Shown here: piece after piece, positions 5,640 through 12,668 of the stretch | How positions within the stretch are numbered: position 1 is the first letter of the stretch | Layout of the letters: every line of letters begins with the position of its first letter | Source of the DNA: Pedococcus sp. | GTDB taxonomy: Bacteria; Actinomycetota; Actinomycetes; Actinomycetales; Dermatophilaceae | Assembly (NCBI GenBank): GCA_025936615.1 | Contig: JAICSZ010000015.1 | Span: forward strand, 1 to 13,832 | Direction of reading: 5' to 3' | Length of the DNA: 13,832 nt | Notes under the pieces: model-generated | Told to the model about the DNA's origin: nothing | What the model saw: the letters and a program-made list of their open reading frames with translations, nothing else | Database searches by the model: none | Translations under genes and position numbers: made by a program

Positions 5640-6434
5640 TCAGTCGGTGTGGTCCTTGGCGTCCTGTGCCTCGTCCTCGGCCGGCGACCCGGCGTTGTCG
5701 GCCGCGTGCTTGCCCTTGGAGGTGCCCGTCGCCTTGCCGGCGGCCGAGGTCGCCGAGGTGGTGTCCTTGCCCTTCGCCGCATCGCCGAGGTCGGAGACCG
5801 TGCCGCTCGAACCGGCGGCACCCGCAGCGGTGCCGGCCGAACCAGGGACGCTGGAGGCACGACCGGTCGCGGGTGCGGTGTAGGGGTCCTCGAGCGGGGT
5901 GGCCCACGGGTCCTCCTTGGGCGCCGACTTGCGGAACACCGCAAAGGCGGCAGCGCCGGCCGCGAGCAGCCCGAGCACGAAGAAGAGCTTGCCCTTGCGG
6001 CCCTTGCGGTGGGCCACGGCGTCGCCCTTGAGCACGGCCAGGGCGTCCGGAGCCCGGTCTGCCGTGTCGCTGGCGGTCGCGCGAGCAGCCGTGGATGCGG
6101 CCGCGAGCGTTGCGATCGCCTCGGCGATCCTGGGGATGACGCTGTCGACCAAGGTGTCCCGGGCCGTGTCCACCTTGGGGGCCAGGCCCTCGACGGCATC
6201 CTGCAGCTTCGGGGCGGCGACCTCGATGCCGTGCTCGACGTGGGGCTTGGCCCACTCGCGGGCCGCGTCGACGTGCGGCTTGCTCCAGTCCTTCGCCTGG
6301 CTCGCCCGCTCGCGGGCCGCGTCGGCGGCCGGTCCGGCCTTCTCGCGCAGGGTCGCGGCGTAGTCAGCGGCGGCGTGGGCGCCGGTGCTCACTCGGTCGG
6401 CGGCCTGCTCGGTCGTGGTCTTGGTGCGGAACAC
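5640..6434 (-). CDS. DUF5324-like helical membrane protein
   Basis: This is a 264-residue protein of unknown function that resembles the DUF5324 family commonly found next to the cyclophilin/rhomboid/crgA block in actinomycetes. Residues 10-130 form an Ala/Lys/Glu-rich helical region with repeats of roughly 11 residues (SKPHVDAAREWAKPHVEHG). One membrane segment is at about 150-167 (LFFVLGLLAAGAAAFAVF), followed by APKEDPWATPLEDPY, a motif I recall as typical of the family, and a low-complexity Gly/Ser/Ala/Lys tail. The open frame runs further upstream across the cyclophilin gene, but the true start is GTG 6434, with AAGGAGG 4 nt before it. It diverges from the cyclophilin gene. The family name is from memory; the architecture is directly seen. 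Confidence 0.82.
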   Translation of the reverse strand: MFRTKTTTEQAADRVSTGAHAAADYAATLREKAGPAADAARERASQAKDWSKPHVDAAREWAKPHVEHGIEVAAPKLQDAVEGLAPKVDTARDTLVDSVIPRIAEAIATLAAASTAARATASDTADRAPDALAVLKGDAVAHRKGRKGKLFFVLGLLAAGAAAFAVFRKSAPKEDPWATPLEDPYTAPATGRASSVPGSAGTAAGAAGSSGTVSDLGDAAKGKDTTSATSAAGKATGTSKGKHAADNAGSPAEDEAQDAKDHTD

Positions 6435-6555
6435 CGGGCCTCCTTGGTCGAGAACGTTCGCTTCCCTCCCATCCTGCCCTGTTTCGGCCCGCCGGGCAGC
6501 CCCGGGGCCGCCCGCGGGGCCGGATGCCGGGACGCCGCATGGAAGGATGAGCGGC
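6435..6555. promoter_or_regulatory. Divergent control region between DUF5324-like gene and cyclophilin
   Basis: This 121-bp region must hold promoters for both directions. It contains the leftward ribosome-binding site (AAGGAGG, plus-strand 6439-6445), the rightward one (GGAAGGA, 6541-6547), an 8-bp palindrome GAACGTTC near 6451, and a long run of G/C with CCCCGGGG. I cannot point to convincing -10/-35 pairs. Confidence 0.4.
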
Positions 6556-7074
6556 ATGGAAGCCACCATCAAGACCAACCACGGGGACATCAAGGTCATC
6601 TTGTTCGCCGACCAAGCCCCCAAGACCGTCCAGAACTTCACCGGCCTTGCCAAGGGGGAGCGCGAGTACCGCGACGACGCTGGCCGCACGAACCCCACGC
6701 CGTTCTTCGACGGGCTGATCTTCCACCGGATCATCCCCGGGTTCATGATCCAGGGCGGCTGCCCGCTCGGCCGGGGCATGGGCGGCCCGGGGTACACCTT
6801 CGACGACGAGATCAGCCCGGACAAGGACTTCACCAAGCCGTACATGCTCGCCATGGCGAACGCGGGCAAGCGGATGGGCAAGGGCACCAACGGCTCGCAG
6901 TTCTTCATCACCGTCGGACCCACGACCTGGCTGCAGGGCAAGCACACGATCTTCGGCGAGGTCGCCGACGGGCCGAGCCGCGAGGTCGTCGACAAGATCG
7001 CCGGGATCCGCACCGGTGCGAACGACAAGCCGGTCGAGGACGTTGTCATCGAGTCGGTGACCATCGACGACTGA
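6556..7074 (+). CDS. ppiA: Cyclophilin-type peptidyl-prolyl cis-trans isomerase
   Basis: This 172-residue cytosolic enzyme speeds cis-trans isomerisation of proline bonds during protein folding. The catalytic signature FHRIIPGFMIQGG gives Arg58, Phe63 and Gln66, and MANAGKRMGKGTNGSQFFIT gives Gln115 and Phe117. Trp125 and His130 match the cyclosporin-binding Trp and the active-site His of human cyclophilin A. The length is typical of the short bacterial form, with no signal peptide. ATG 6556 is chosen over the in-frame ATG at 6547 because GGAAGGA lies 8 nt upstream of 6556 but directly abuts 6547. The gene is divergent from the DUF5324-like gene and followed by a rhomboid protease, a common actinobacterial order. 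Confidence 0.95.
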   Translation: MEATIKTNHGDIKVILFADQAPKTVQNFTGLAKGEREYRDDAGRTNPTPFFDGLIFHRIIPGFMIQGGCPLGRGMGGPGYTFDDEISPDKDFTKPYMLAMANAGKRMGKGTNGSQFFITVGPTTWLQGKHTIFGEVADGPSREVVDKIAGIRTGANDKPVEDVVIESVTIDD

Positions 7075-7090
7075 GGTCGGTCGACCCCGG

Positions 7091-7143
7091 TGCTTGCGTC
7101 CGCGAGCTCGACGCCATGGAAGCCAGAGTCGCGGACGCAAGCA
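7091..7143. repeat. 15-bp perfect inverted repeat between ppiA and rhomboid gene
   Basis: TGCTTGCGTCCGCGA at 7091-7105 is exactly mirrored by TCGCGGACGCAAGCA at 7129-7143, with a 23-bp spacer. Further out, CCCCG and CGGGG could extend the stem. There is no T-tract. It may be a transcript-stabilising or attenuating hairpin, a factor-dependent terminator, or a miniature mobile relic. Confidence 0.85.
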
Positions 7144-7179
7144 GGCACGGGGACCAGAGAGGACGGGCAGGGGACGCAC

Positions 7180-8070
7180 ATGAGTGAGCCCACGGCGTAC
7201 GAGCCGCAGCAGGAGGCCCCACCGGTCTGCCCCCGGCACCCGGACCGGGTCTCCTACGTGCGCTGCCAGCGGTGCGGTCGCCCGGTGTGTCCCGAGTGCC
7301 AGCGGCCGGCCGCGGTGGGGGTCCAGTGCGTCGACTGCGTGAGGCAGCAGGCGAAGACGGTCCGTACGACGCGGACCATCTTCGGCGGCAACGTCACCGA
7401 CACCCCGGTCGTGTCCTACGGCATCATCGGGCTCTGCGTGCTCGTGTTCGTGCTCCAGACGGCGGTGCCGGGGCTGACCCGCGACATCCAGTTCGTGCCC
7501 GTCCTCGGGGACCAGGAGCCGTGGCGCTTCATCACCGTCGCGTTCGCCCACGCAAACATCACCCACATCCTGTTCAACATGCTCGCCCTGTGGATGGTGG
7601 GCGCGCAGTACGTCGAGCGGCTGCTGGGTGGGGTGCGCTACGCCGCGGTCTACCTGGTGAGCGCGCTCGGCGGGTCGGTGGTCTACCTGCTGATGGCCTC
7701 ACCGCCCGACACGGTGCAGGAGGCGCAGCACAGCCTGTGGTTCACGCCGACGGTCGGGGCCTCGGGCGCGGTCTTCGGGCTGTTCGGGGCGCTGCTGGTG
7801 CTCAACCGCCACCTGCGCCGGTCGTCGGCGGGTATGTGGGCGACCATCGCGATCAACGCGGTGATCGGGTTCGTGCTGCCCAACATCGCCTGGCAGGCCC
7901 ACCTCGGCGGGTTCCTCACCGGGGGCGCGGTTGCGGCCGTCATCGCCTGGACCAGCTCGCAGGAGCGGCGCCGGTGGCAGTGGCCCGGAGTGGTCGCGGT
8001 GCTGGTCCTGCTCGCCGTGCTGACCGCCGTGAAGTATGCCGTGTCGCCCAGCTTCTCGGTCATCGGCTGA
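7180..8070 (+). CDS. Rhomboid-family intramembrane serine protease with zinc ribbon
   Basis: Rhomboids cut membrane proteins within or beside their helices. The 296-residue product begins with a soluble metal-binding module: CPRH (17-20), CQRC (29-32), CPEC (37-40) and CVDC (50-53), a B-box-like zinc ribbon. Six or more helices follow. The catalytic serine is in GASGAVFG (Ser195), and the partner histidine is in AWQAHLGGFLTG (His241). HILFNMLALWMVG carries the conserved H-x3-N element that helps form the oxyanion hole. ATG 7180 is used, with CAGGGGA upstream; the frame is open further upstream but that part lies in the inverted repeat and lacks a good ribosome-binding site. The substrate is unknown. 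The fused N-terminal zinc module is frequent in actinobacterial rhomboids. Confidence 0.93.
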   Translation: MSEPTAYEPQQEAPPVCPRHPDRVSYVRCQRCGRPVCPECQRPAAVGVQCVDCVRQQAKTVRTTRTIFGGNVTDTPVVSYGIIGLCVLVFVLQTAVPGLTRDIQFVPVLGDQEPWRFITVAFAHANITHILFNMLALWMVGAQYVERLLGGVRYAAVYLVSALGGSVVYLLMASPPDTVQEAQHSLWFTPTVGASGAVFGLFGALLVLNRHLRRSSAGMWATIAINAVIGFVLPNIAWQAHLGGFLTGGAVAAVIAWTSSQERRRWQWPGVVAVLVLLAVLTAVKYAVSPSFSVIG

Positions 8071-8164
8071 CCCGGTCGAACTACAGGGGGACTACGTCAA
8101 ACGACGTATTACACCCCTGTGATTCTGTCCCCAGCTGTGCACAACCCTGTGGACGAACAGGTGC
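8071..8164. promoter_or_regulatory. Convergent intergenic region with two DnaA-box-like sites
   Basis: The rhomboid and crgA genes converge on this 94-bp stretch. Two 9-mers in the same orientation, TGTGCACAA (8136-8144) and TGTGGACGA (8148-8156), are 12 bp apart and each is close to the reverse complement of the actinobacterial DnaA box TTGTCCACA. An ACGT-centred element (tACGTcaaACGACGTa, near 8095-8108) is also present. The region is lower in GC than its surroundings. Function is a guess. Confidence 0.35.
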
Positions 8165-8413
8165 TCAGCGCCAGCGGGTGGTCATCCCGAAGCCGACCAG
8201 CATCAGCCCGAAGCCGATCCCGAGGTTCCACCGACCGAGCGCCTCTACGGGGTACTGCTCGCTGGTGATGTAGAAGACCACGATCCACAACAGTCCCAAG
8301 ATCATCAGGCCGAGCATCACCGGCACGAACCACACGGGGTTGCCGACCTTGGCCTTGGCGGGCCAGGTGGGCGGGGTGTAGGCGGGCTTGGCCCGCCCCT
8401 TGGACTCCGGCAC
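8165..8413 (-). CDS. crgA: Cell division protein CrgA
   Basis: CrgA is a small membrane protein that helps recruit FtsZ-ring and peptidoglycan factors and controls septation in actinomycetes. The 82-residue product has the expected layout: a charged N-terminus (PESKGRAKPAY), then two helices, NPVWFVPVMLGLMILGLLWI and IGFGLMLVGFGM, joined by a loop with the family-like YPVEALGRWN. It ends in TTRWR. The start is GTG 8413, with GAGGAG 6 nt upstream. It is transcribed away from the DUF881 gene across only 45 bp, and its location beside pknAB and the sortase is the usual one. Confidence 0.95.
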   Translation of the reverse strand: MPESKGRAKPAYTPPTWPAKAKVGNPVWFVPVMLGLMILGLLWIVVFYITSEQYPVEALGRWNLGIGFGLMLVGFGMTTRWR

Positions 8414-8458
8414 GGAACACTCCTCGGTGCGTCTTCGCGTTTGGCATAGCGTAGTGCC
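8414..8458. promoter_or_regulatory. Overlapping divergent promoters for crgA and the DUF881 gene
   Basis: Only 45 bp separate the two start codons. Rightward, TAGCGT (8447-8452) lies 6 nt before the DUF881 ATG, and no ribosome-binding site is present, which fits a leaderless mRNA. Leftward, TACGCT (8453-8448) would give crgA a leader of roughly 28 nt containing GAGGAG. The two -10 boxes share five bases, flanked by GGCA and TGCC. Confidence 0.4.
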
Positions 8459-9211
8459 ATGCAGGACCAGCGGCTGACGTGGCTGACGCGCCGCCCATCA
8501 GCGTGGTCGGTCCTGGTGCCGGTCGTGGCCCTCGGCGCCGGCGTGATGTTCGCGACGAGCGCGGCGACCGCCAAGGGCACCAACCTGCGTGCCTCGAACG
8601 GCGACCTGCCGGCCCTGATCCGCGACCACACCCACAAGAACGCCGTCTCCGCGAAGAACCTGCGCACGCTGCGCAGCGAGGTCGACCGGCTCTCGGCCCA
8701 GGAGGCGCCGGGCGACCTCCGTGTCACCCAGCTGACCCGCAAGGGCGACGCCCTCATGCTCGCCGCCGGCACCGAGGCGGTCGTGGGCCCGACCGTCAAG
8801 GTCACGCTCAACGACGCGAAGAACGTCCCCGCCACCCTCCCGGACGGCCTGTTCGTCGACGACTACGTGGTGCACCAGCAGGACGTCCAAGCGGTCGTCG
8901 ACGCGCTCTGGCAGGGCGGAGCCGAGGCCATGATGCTCATGGACCAGCGGGTCATCTCGACCAGCGCCGTCCGCTGCGTCGGAAACACCCTCATCCTGCA
9001 GGGCCGTGTCTACTCCCCGCCCTACGTCATCACGGCGATGGGCGACCCCGCGGCGCTGCGCCAGGCCCTCGACGCCAGCCCCGAGGTGCAGATCTACAAG
9101 CAGTACGTCGATGCGGTCGGGCTCGGCTACGAGGTCGAGAGCAGCAAGGAGCAGACCTTCCCGGCCTACGCCGGTTCGATCAAGTTCGACCACATCCGGA
9201 CCCCTGGATGA
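8459..9211 (+). CDS. DUF881 family membrane-anchored protein
   Basis: This 250-residue protein has one N-terminal helix (about 16-35, WSVLVPVVALGAGVMFATSA) and an extracytoplasmic domain with a short coiled-coil-like start (NLRTLRSEVDRLSAQ). The body matches the DUF881 pattern: GPTVKVTLNDA, a DDYVVHQQDVQAVVDALW segment, GAEAMMLMDQRV, and PPYVITAMGDP. DUF881 proteins are common near division genes in Gram-positive bacteria; their biochemical role is not established. The gene appears leaderless, with ATG directly after a TAGCGT box. Its stop overlaps the sortase start (ATGA, 9208-9211), so the two are translationally coupled. Confidence 0.92.
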   Translation: MQDQRLTWLTRRPSAWSVLVPVVALGAGVMFATSAATAKGTNLRASNGDLPALIRDHTHKNAVSAKNLRTLRSEVDRLSAQEAPGDLRVTQLTRKGDALMLAAGTEAVVGPTVKVTLNDAKNVPATLPDGLFVDDYVVHQQDVQAVVDALWQGGAEAMMLMDQRVISTSAVRCVGNTLILQGRVYSPPYVITAMGDPAALRQALDASPEVQIYKQYVDAVGLGYEVESSKEQTFPAYAGSIKFDHIRTPG

Positions 9212-9921
9212 GGGTCGCCCGCTGGTCGCTCGGCCTCGTCGGTGACCTCTGCCTGACGGTGGGTGCGCTGCTGCTGATGTTCGTGGTCTGGCAGCTGTGG
9301 TGGACCGATGTCACCGCCGGACGTGCGCAGGCGGCGACCGTCCACGAGCTGTCGCGGGACTTCGCGGCCTCCGACCCCGCTCCCGGCGGTTCCACCCCGA
9401 GCTCGACGACGAGCACGCCGGCGACGCTGCCGGAGCCAGCCGTGGGCAAGGCCTTCGCGGTCCTGCGTGTACCTCGGTTCGGCGCCGACTGGGTGCGGCC
9501 CGTGATCGAGGGCACCGGTCACGACGTGCTCCAGCGCGGGGTGGGCCACTACCGCGGCACGGCGATGCCCGGAGCGGTCGGCAACTTCGCGATTGCCGGC
9601 CACCGGACCACCTGGGGGCGGCCGTTCCACGACATCGACCGGCTGCGCACCGGTGACGTCGTCGTCGTGGAGACCACGTCTGCCTACTACGTCTACGCCG
9701 TGCGCAGCCACCTGGTGGTGGACCCGACCGACGTCCAGGTCATCGCGCCGGTGCCGAACCGGCCGGGGGTCGGGGCGGCGAAGGCGTGGCTGACGATGAC
9801 CGCGTGCCACCCCAAGTACAGCGCCGCCCACCGCTACGTCGTCTTCGCCGAGCTGGTGCACACCTACCCCCACGACGCCGGGCTCCCCCAGGGCACCTTG
9901 GCCGCCCCGAAGGCGGCCTGA
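9208..9921 (+). CDS. Class E sortase
   Basis: Sortases are membrane transpeptidases that cut sorting signals and join proteins to the cell wall. The 237-residue product has an N-terminal membrane anchor (about 8-31), a Ser/Thr/Pro-rich spacer (56-76) and a C-terminal sortase domain. The catalytic residues are His132 (AIAGHRTTWG), Cys200 (LTMTACHPKY) and Arg209 (AHRYVV). The TAC-HPKYSAAHRY arrangement is that of class E enzymes of high-GC actinobacteria, which typically recognise LAXTG signals. ATG 9208 is the start because it overlaps the DUF881 stop. No sortase substrate with an obvious LAXTG motif is encoded in the window. Confidence 0.94.
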   Translation: MRVARWSLGLVGDLCLTVGALLLMFVVWQLWWTDVTAGRAQAATVHELSRDFAASDPAPGGSTPSSTTSTPATLPEPAVGKAFAVLRVPRFGADWVRPVIEGTGHDVLQRGVGHYRGTAMPGAVGNFAIAGHRTTWGRPFHDIDRLRTGDVVVVETTSAYYVYAVRSHLVVDPTDVQVIAPVPNRPGVGAAKAWLTMTACHPKYSAAHRYVVFAELVHTYPHDAGLPQGTLAAPKAA

Positions 9922-9924
9922 CCA

Positions 9925-10128
9925 GTGCTGTATGCCGCGTTGTGGCGGTCCCTGCCGGGCCCACCCTGGGTGCGGGTGCTGGTGTGCCTGGTGCTGTTCG
10001 CGGCCGTCGTGGCCGTCTGCTTCCTCTGGCTCTTCCCCTGGGTCGCGCCCCTCATGCCCTTCAACGACAACACGGTGGAGCCGCACGCGAGCGGCCACCA
10101 CGCGGCATACGAGATGCTTGTGGCGTGA
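9925..10128 (+). CDS. Small single-helix membrane protein
   Basis: This 67-residue protein starts at GTG 9925, 3 nt after the sortase stop, and its stop overlaps the GTG start of the pabA-like gene by 4 bp. One hydrophobic segment (about 16-38, VRVLVCLVLFAAVVAVCFLWLFP) is followed by a short outside tail, WVAPLMPFNDNTVE. I recall similar small proteins between the sortase and pabA genes of other actinomycetes but know no function. Tight coupling on both sides supports a genuine gene. Confidence 0.85.
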   Translation: MLYAALWRSLPGPPWVRVLVCLVLFAAVVAVCFLWLFPWVAPLMPFNDNTVEPHASGHHAAYEMLVA

Positions 10129-10781
10129 CGCGCATCCTGGTGGTCGACAACTACGACAGCTTCGTGTTCACCATCGTCGGCTACCTCCAGCAGCTGGGCG
10201 CCGAGTGCGAGGTCGTCCGCAACGACGCCGTCGCTGTCGCCGACGGAGCAGACTTCGACGGTGTGCTGGTCTCCCCCGGCCCCGGCACGCCGGAGGAGGC
10301 CGGGGTCTCGCTGGCGATGATCGAGGGTTGCGCCGAGCGAGGCCAACCCATGTTGGGGGTCTGCCTCGGGCACCAGGCCCTGGGAGTCGCGTGCGGTGCC
10401 ACCGTCGGGCGGGCCCCAGAGCTGCTGCACGGCAAGACGTCGCAGGTCGTGCATGACGGCAGCGGGGTGCTCGAGGGGCTGCCGAGTCCGTTCACCGCCA
10501 CCCGGTACCACTCGCTGACCATCGACCCGGCCACGCTCCCTCCCGAGCTGGTGCCCAACGGGCGCACCGGTTCGGGAGTCGTCATGGCGGTGCGCCACCG
10601 GGACCTGCCCCTGCACGGGGTGCAGTTCCACCCCGAGAGCGTGCTGACCGAGGGTGGGCACCGCATCCTGGCCAACTGGCTGGTGCTGTGCGGCATGCCC
10701 GACGCGGTGGCCCACTCGGCGGGGCTGAGCCCGCTGGTGCGCGACGCGGAGGGTGTGGCCAGGGCGGTCGCCGCGGACTGA
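10125..10781 (+). CDS. pabA: Aminodeoxychorismate/anthranilate synthase glutaminase subunit
   Basis: This class I glutamine amidotransferase (218 residues) releases ammonia from glutamine for a chorismate-using partner, leading to p-aminobenzoate (folate) or anthranilate (tryptophan). The nucleophile is Cys80 (LGVCLGHQALGV) and the remaining triad is His169/Glu171 (QFHPESVLTEGG). The N-terminus ILVVDNYDSFVFTIVGYL and the oxyanion-loop region SPGPGTPEEAG are typical. GTG 10125 is preferred because it overlaps the upstream stop as GTGA. The matching gene in Mycobacterium tuberculosis, also beside pknB, is called trpG; sequence alone does not tell pabA from trpG, and no large-subunit gene is in the window. 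It converges on pknB with only 9 bp between the stops. Confidence 0.93.
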   Translation: MTRILVVDNYDSFVFTIVGYLQQLGAECEVVRNDAVAVADGADFDGVLVSPGPGTPEEAGVSLAMIEGCAERGQPMLGVCLGHQALGVACGATVGRAPELLHGKTSQVVHDGSGVLEGLPSPFTATRYHSLTIDPATLPPELVPNGRTGSGVVMAVRHRDLPLHGVQFHPESVLTEGGHRILANWLVLCGMPDAVAHSAGLSPLVRDAEGVARAVAAD

Positions 10782-10790
10782 GGCCCCGGC

Positions 10791-12668
10791 CTACGGCGTC
10801 GTCGTGGTCGTCGTGGTCGGCGGCGGCGGCTCCGTGGTCGTCGTGGTCGGCGGCGGCGGCTCCGTGGTCGTCGTCGTGGTGGTCGTCGGGGTGGGCGTCG
10901 GCGCCTGCGCGACCGTCAGCGTGACCTGGGTGCCGTAGTCGACCTTGCTGCCCGCCTTCGGGCTCTGCTTGAGCACCGTGCCCTCGGGCTCGGTGCTCGC
11001 GGTGAGCTCGGTCTTGTATCGGAAGCCCTTGTCGCTGAGCTCGCTCACCGCGTCGCTGATCTGCTTGTTGGTCACGTCCGGGACGGTCGCGAGCCCGGAG
11101 GAGACCTTCAGGTCGACGGCGCTGTCAACCGGCACCGTCTCACCGGCGGCCGGGCTGGTCTCGACGACCTTGCCCTTGTCCACCTTGGTGTCGTCGACCT
11201 GGGAGCTCTTGCCCACCTTGAGCCCGAGGTTCTCCAGCGCCACCTTCGCCTCGGCCGCGCTGTAGCCACCCAGGTCCGGGACGGTCACCGTGTCCGGCCC
11301 GGAGGAGACGCTCAGCTCGACGGTCGAGTTCCTGGCGACCTGGTCACCCCCTTGCGGGTTCTGGTCGACGACCGTGCCGATCTCCTTGGTGCTGGCCACC
11401 TGGTTCACCTCGGGCACGAGCCCGGCGCTGCGCAGCTCTGCCTCAGCCGTCTCCCGCGGCTTGTCGACGACCGAGGGCACGGTCACCTTGGGCGCGCCCT
11501 CCGGCGGCCCGTTGAGCAGGCCCTTGCCGAACAACACGATCAGCACCAGCGCGCCGACGACCGCCAGGATGAGCAGGAAGTAGGCCAGGCCGCGCCGCTT
11601 CCGCGGCTCCTCGTCCGGGTCGTGGCCGATCGCGGGCAGGCTCGCGGTGTTGCCGTGCCCGGACCCCGTGTCGTCCCAGCCACCCGCCTGCTCGGCGGAC
11701 CCCGCGCCCACGGGCAGCACCGTCGTCGCCGTGCCACCGCGGCGGGGAGCCTCCATCGCGACGGTGGCCTCGGCGGAGCCGAGGGCGGTGCCCCGAGCAG
11801 CGTCGCTGATCGGCCGTCCGAGCCGCGCCGCCTGCAGGTCGGCGCGGAAGGCTGTCGCGTCCTGGTAGCGGGCGTCACGGTCCTTCTCGAGCGCGTGCAG
11901 CACCACCGCGTCGAGGGCCGGCTCGACCTCGGGGTTGAAGCTGGAGGGACGTGGCGGCGCCTCGCCGACGTGTTGGTAGGCGATCGCCACGGCCGAGTCG
12001 GCCTGGAACGGCGGGCGACCGGTCAGCAGCTCGAAGAGCAGGCAGCCGGTGGAGTACAGGTCGGAGCGGGCATCCACCTGATGGCCCTGGGCCTGCTCCG
12101 GGGAGAGGTACTGGGCGGTGCCGATGACGGCCTGGGTCTGGGTCATCGTGGCGTTGGCGTCCGCCATCGCCCGGGCGATGCCGAAGTCCATGACCTTGAT
12201 CTCGCCGTTCGAGCCCACCATGACGTTGGCGGGCTTGATGTCGCGGTGCACGATGCCCATGCGGTGGCTGTAGGCGAGCGCGTCGAGGATGCCCTCGGTG
12301 ATGTGGGCGGCCTCGGCCGGCTCCAGCGGCGAGCGCTCGCCCAGGAGCTGCCGGAGGGTCTGCCCCTCGACGTACTCCATGACGATGTAGGGGATGGTCC
12401 GCGGGGTGCCACCGACGTCGGTGACGTCGTCCTCCCCCGAGTCGTAGACGGCGACTATCGAGGCATGGTTGAGCCCCGCAGCAGACTGGGCCTCCCGGCG
12501 GAACCGGTTGAGGAACGAGGAGTCGCGCGCGAGGTCCGAGCGCAGCATTTTGATGGCGACGGGGCGCGACAGCCGGGTGTCGTAGCCGTGGTGCACCTCG
12601 GCCATGCCGCCGCGACCGAGGAGGTCCCCGACCTCGTAGCGGCCACCGAGCAGCTGCGGTGTGCTCAC
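10791..12668 (-). CDS. pknB: PASTA-domain serine/threonine kinase PknB
   Basis: PknB senses peptidoglycan fragments outside the cell and phosphorylates division and wall-synthesis proteins inside. The 625-residue product has a kinase domain (about 11-280) with GRGGMAEV (glycine loop), VAIK (Lys40), HRDIKPANV (Asp143) and DFG (Asp161). The activation loop carries TMTQTQ threonines, the usual autophosphorylation sites. A juxtamembrane linker and one membrane helix (about 361-380) follow, then three PASTA domains (about 393-457, 459-525, 526-588). It ends in an unusual Thr/Pro/Glu tail (590-625). The start is GTG 12668, overlapping the pknA-like stop by 4 bp; the open frame beyond it is a shadow of the pknA-like gene. 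M. tuberculosis PknB has four PASTA domains; three are seen here. Confidence 0.96.
   Translation of the reverse strand: MSTPQLLGGRYEVGDLLGRGGMAEVHHGYDTRLSRPVAIKMLRSDLARDSSFLNRFRREAQSAAGLNHASIVAVYDSGEDDVTDVGGTPRTIPYIVMEYVEGQTLRQLLGERSPLEPAEAAHITEGILDALAYSHRMGIVHRDIKPANVMVGSNGEIKVMDFGIARAMADANATMTQTQAVIGTAQYLSPEQAQGHQVDARSDLYSTGCLLFELLTGRPPFQADSAVAIAYQHVGEAPPRPSSFNPEVEPALDAVVLHALEKDRDARYQDATAFRADLQAARLGRPISDAARGTALGSAEATVAMEAPRRGGTATTVLPVGAGSAEQAGGWDDTGSGHGNTASLPAIGHDPDEEPRKRRGLAYFLLILAVVGALVLIVLFGKGLLNGPPEGAPKVTVPSVVDKPRETAEAELRSAGLVPEVNQVASTKEIGTVVDQNPQGGDQVARNSTVELSVSSGPDTVTVPDLGGYSAAEAKVALENLGLKVGKSSQVDDTKVDKGKVVETSPAAGETVPVDSAVDLKVSSGLATVPDVTNKQISDAVSELSDKGFRYKTELTASTEPEGTVLKQSPKAGSKVDYGTQVTLTVAQAPTPTPTTTTTTTTEPPPPTTTTTEPPPPTTTTTTTP
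10805..10864 (-). repeat. 30-bp tandem repeat in the pknB 3' end
   Basis: Two identical 30-bp copies (10805-10834 and 10835-10864), each beginning tggtcgtcgtggtcgg, are followed by a partial third. They encode the repeated TTTTTEPPPP of the PknB extracellular tail. Such tracts are prone to copy-number change, so tail length may vary among strains. Confidence 0.9.

Noticed and set aside
4657..7187. Long plus-strand frames opposite the MauD/MauE/DUF5324-like genes
   Set aside because: Composition is that of antisense shadow frames, and the minus strand carries recognisable domains throughout.
6435..7193. Minus-strand extension of the DUF5324-like gene across the cyclophilin gene
   Set aside because: It is antisense to a clear cyclophilin, and GTG 6434 has a strong ribosome-binding site.
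10781..10792. AGGCCCCGGCCT as a bidirectional terminator between pabA and pknB
   Set aside because: The stem would be only four pairs once a loop is allowed, and there is no T-run.
10800..10900. Tandem repeats as a CRISPR array
   Set aside because: The 30-bp copies are directly adjacent without spacers and encode an in-frame protein repeat.
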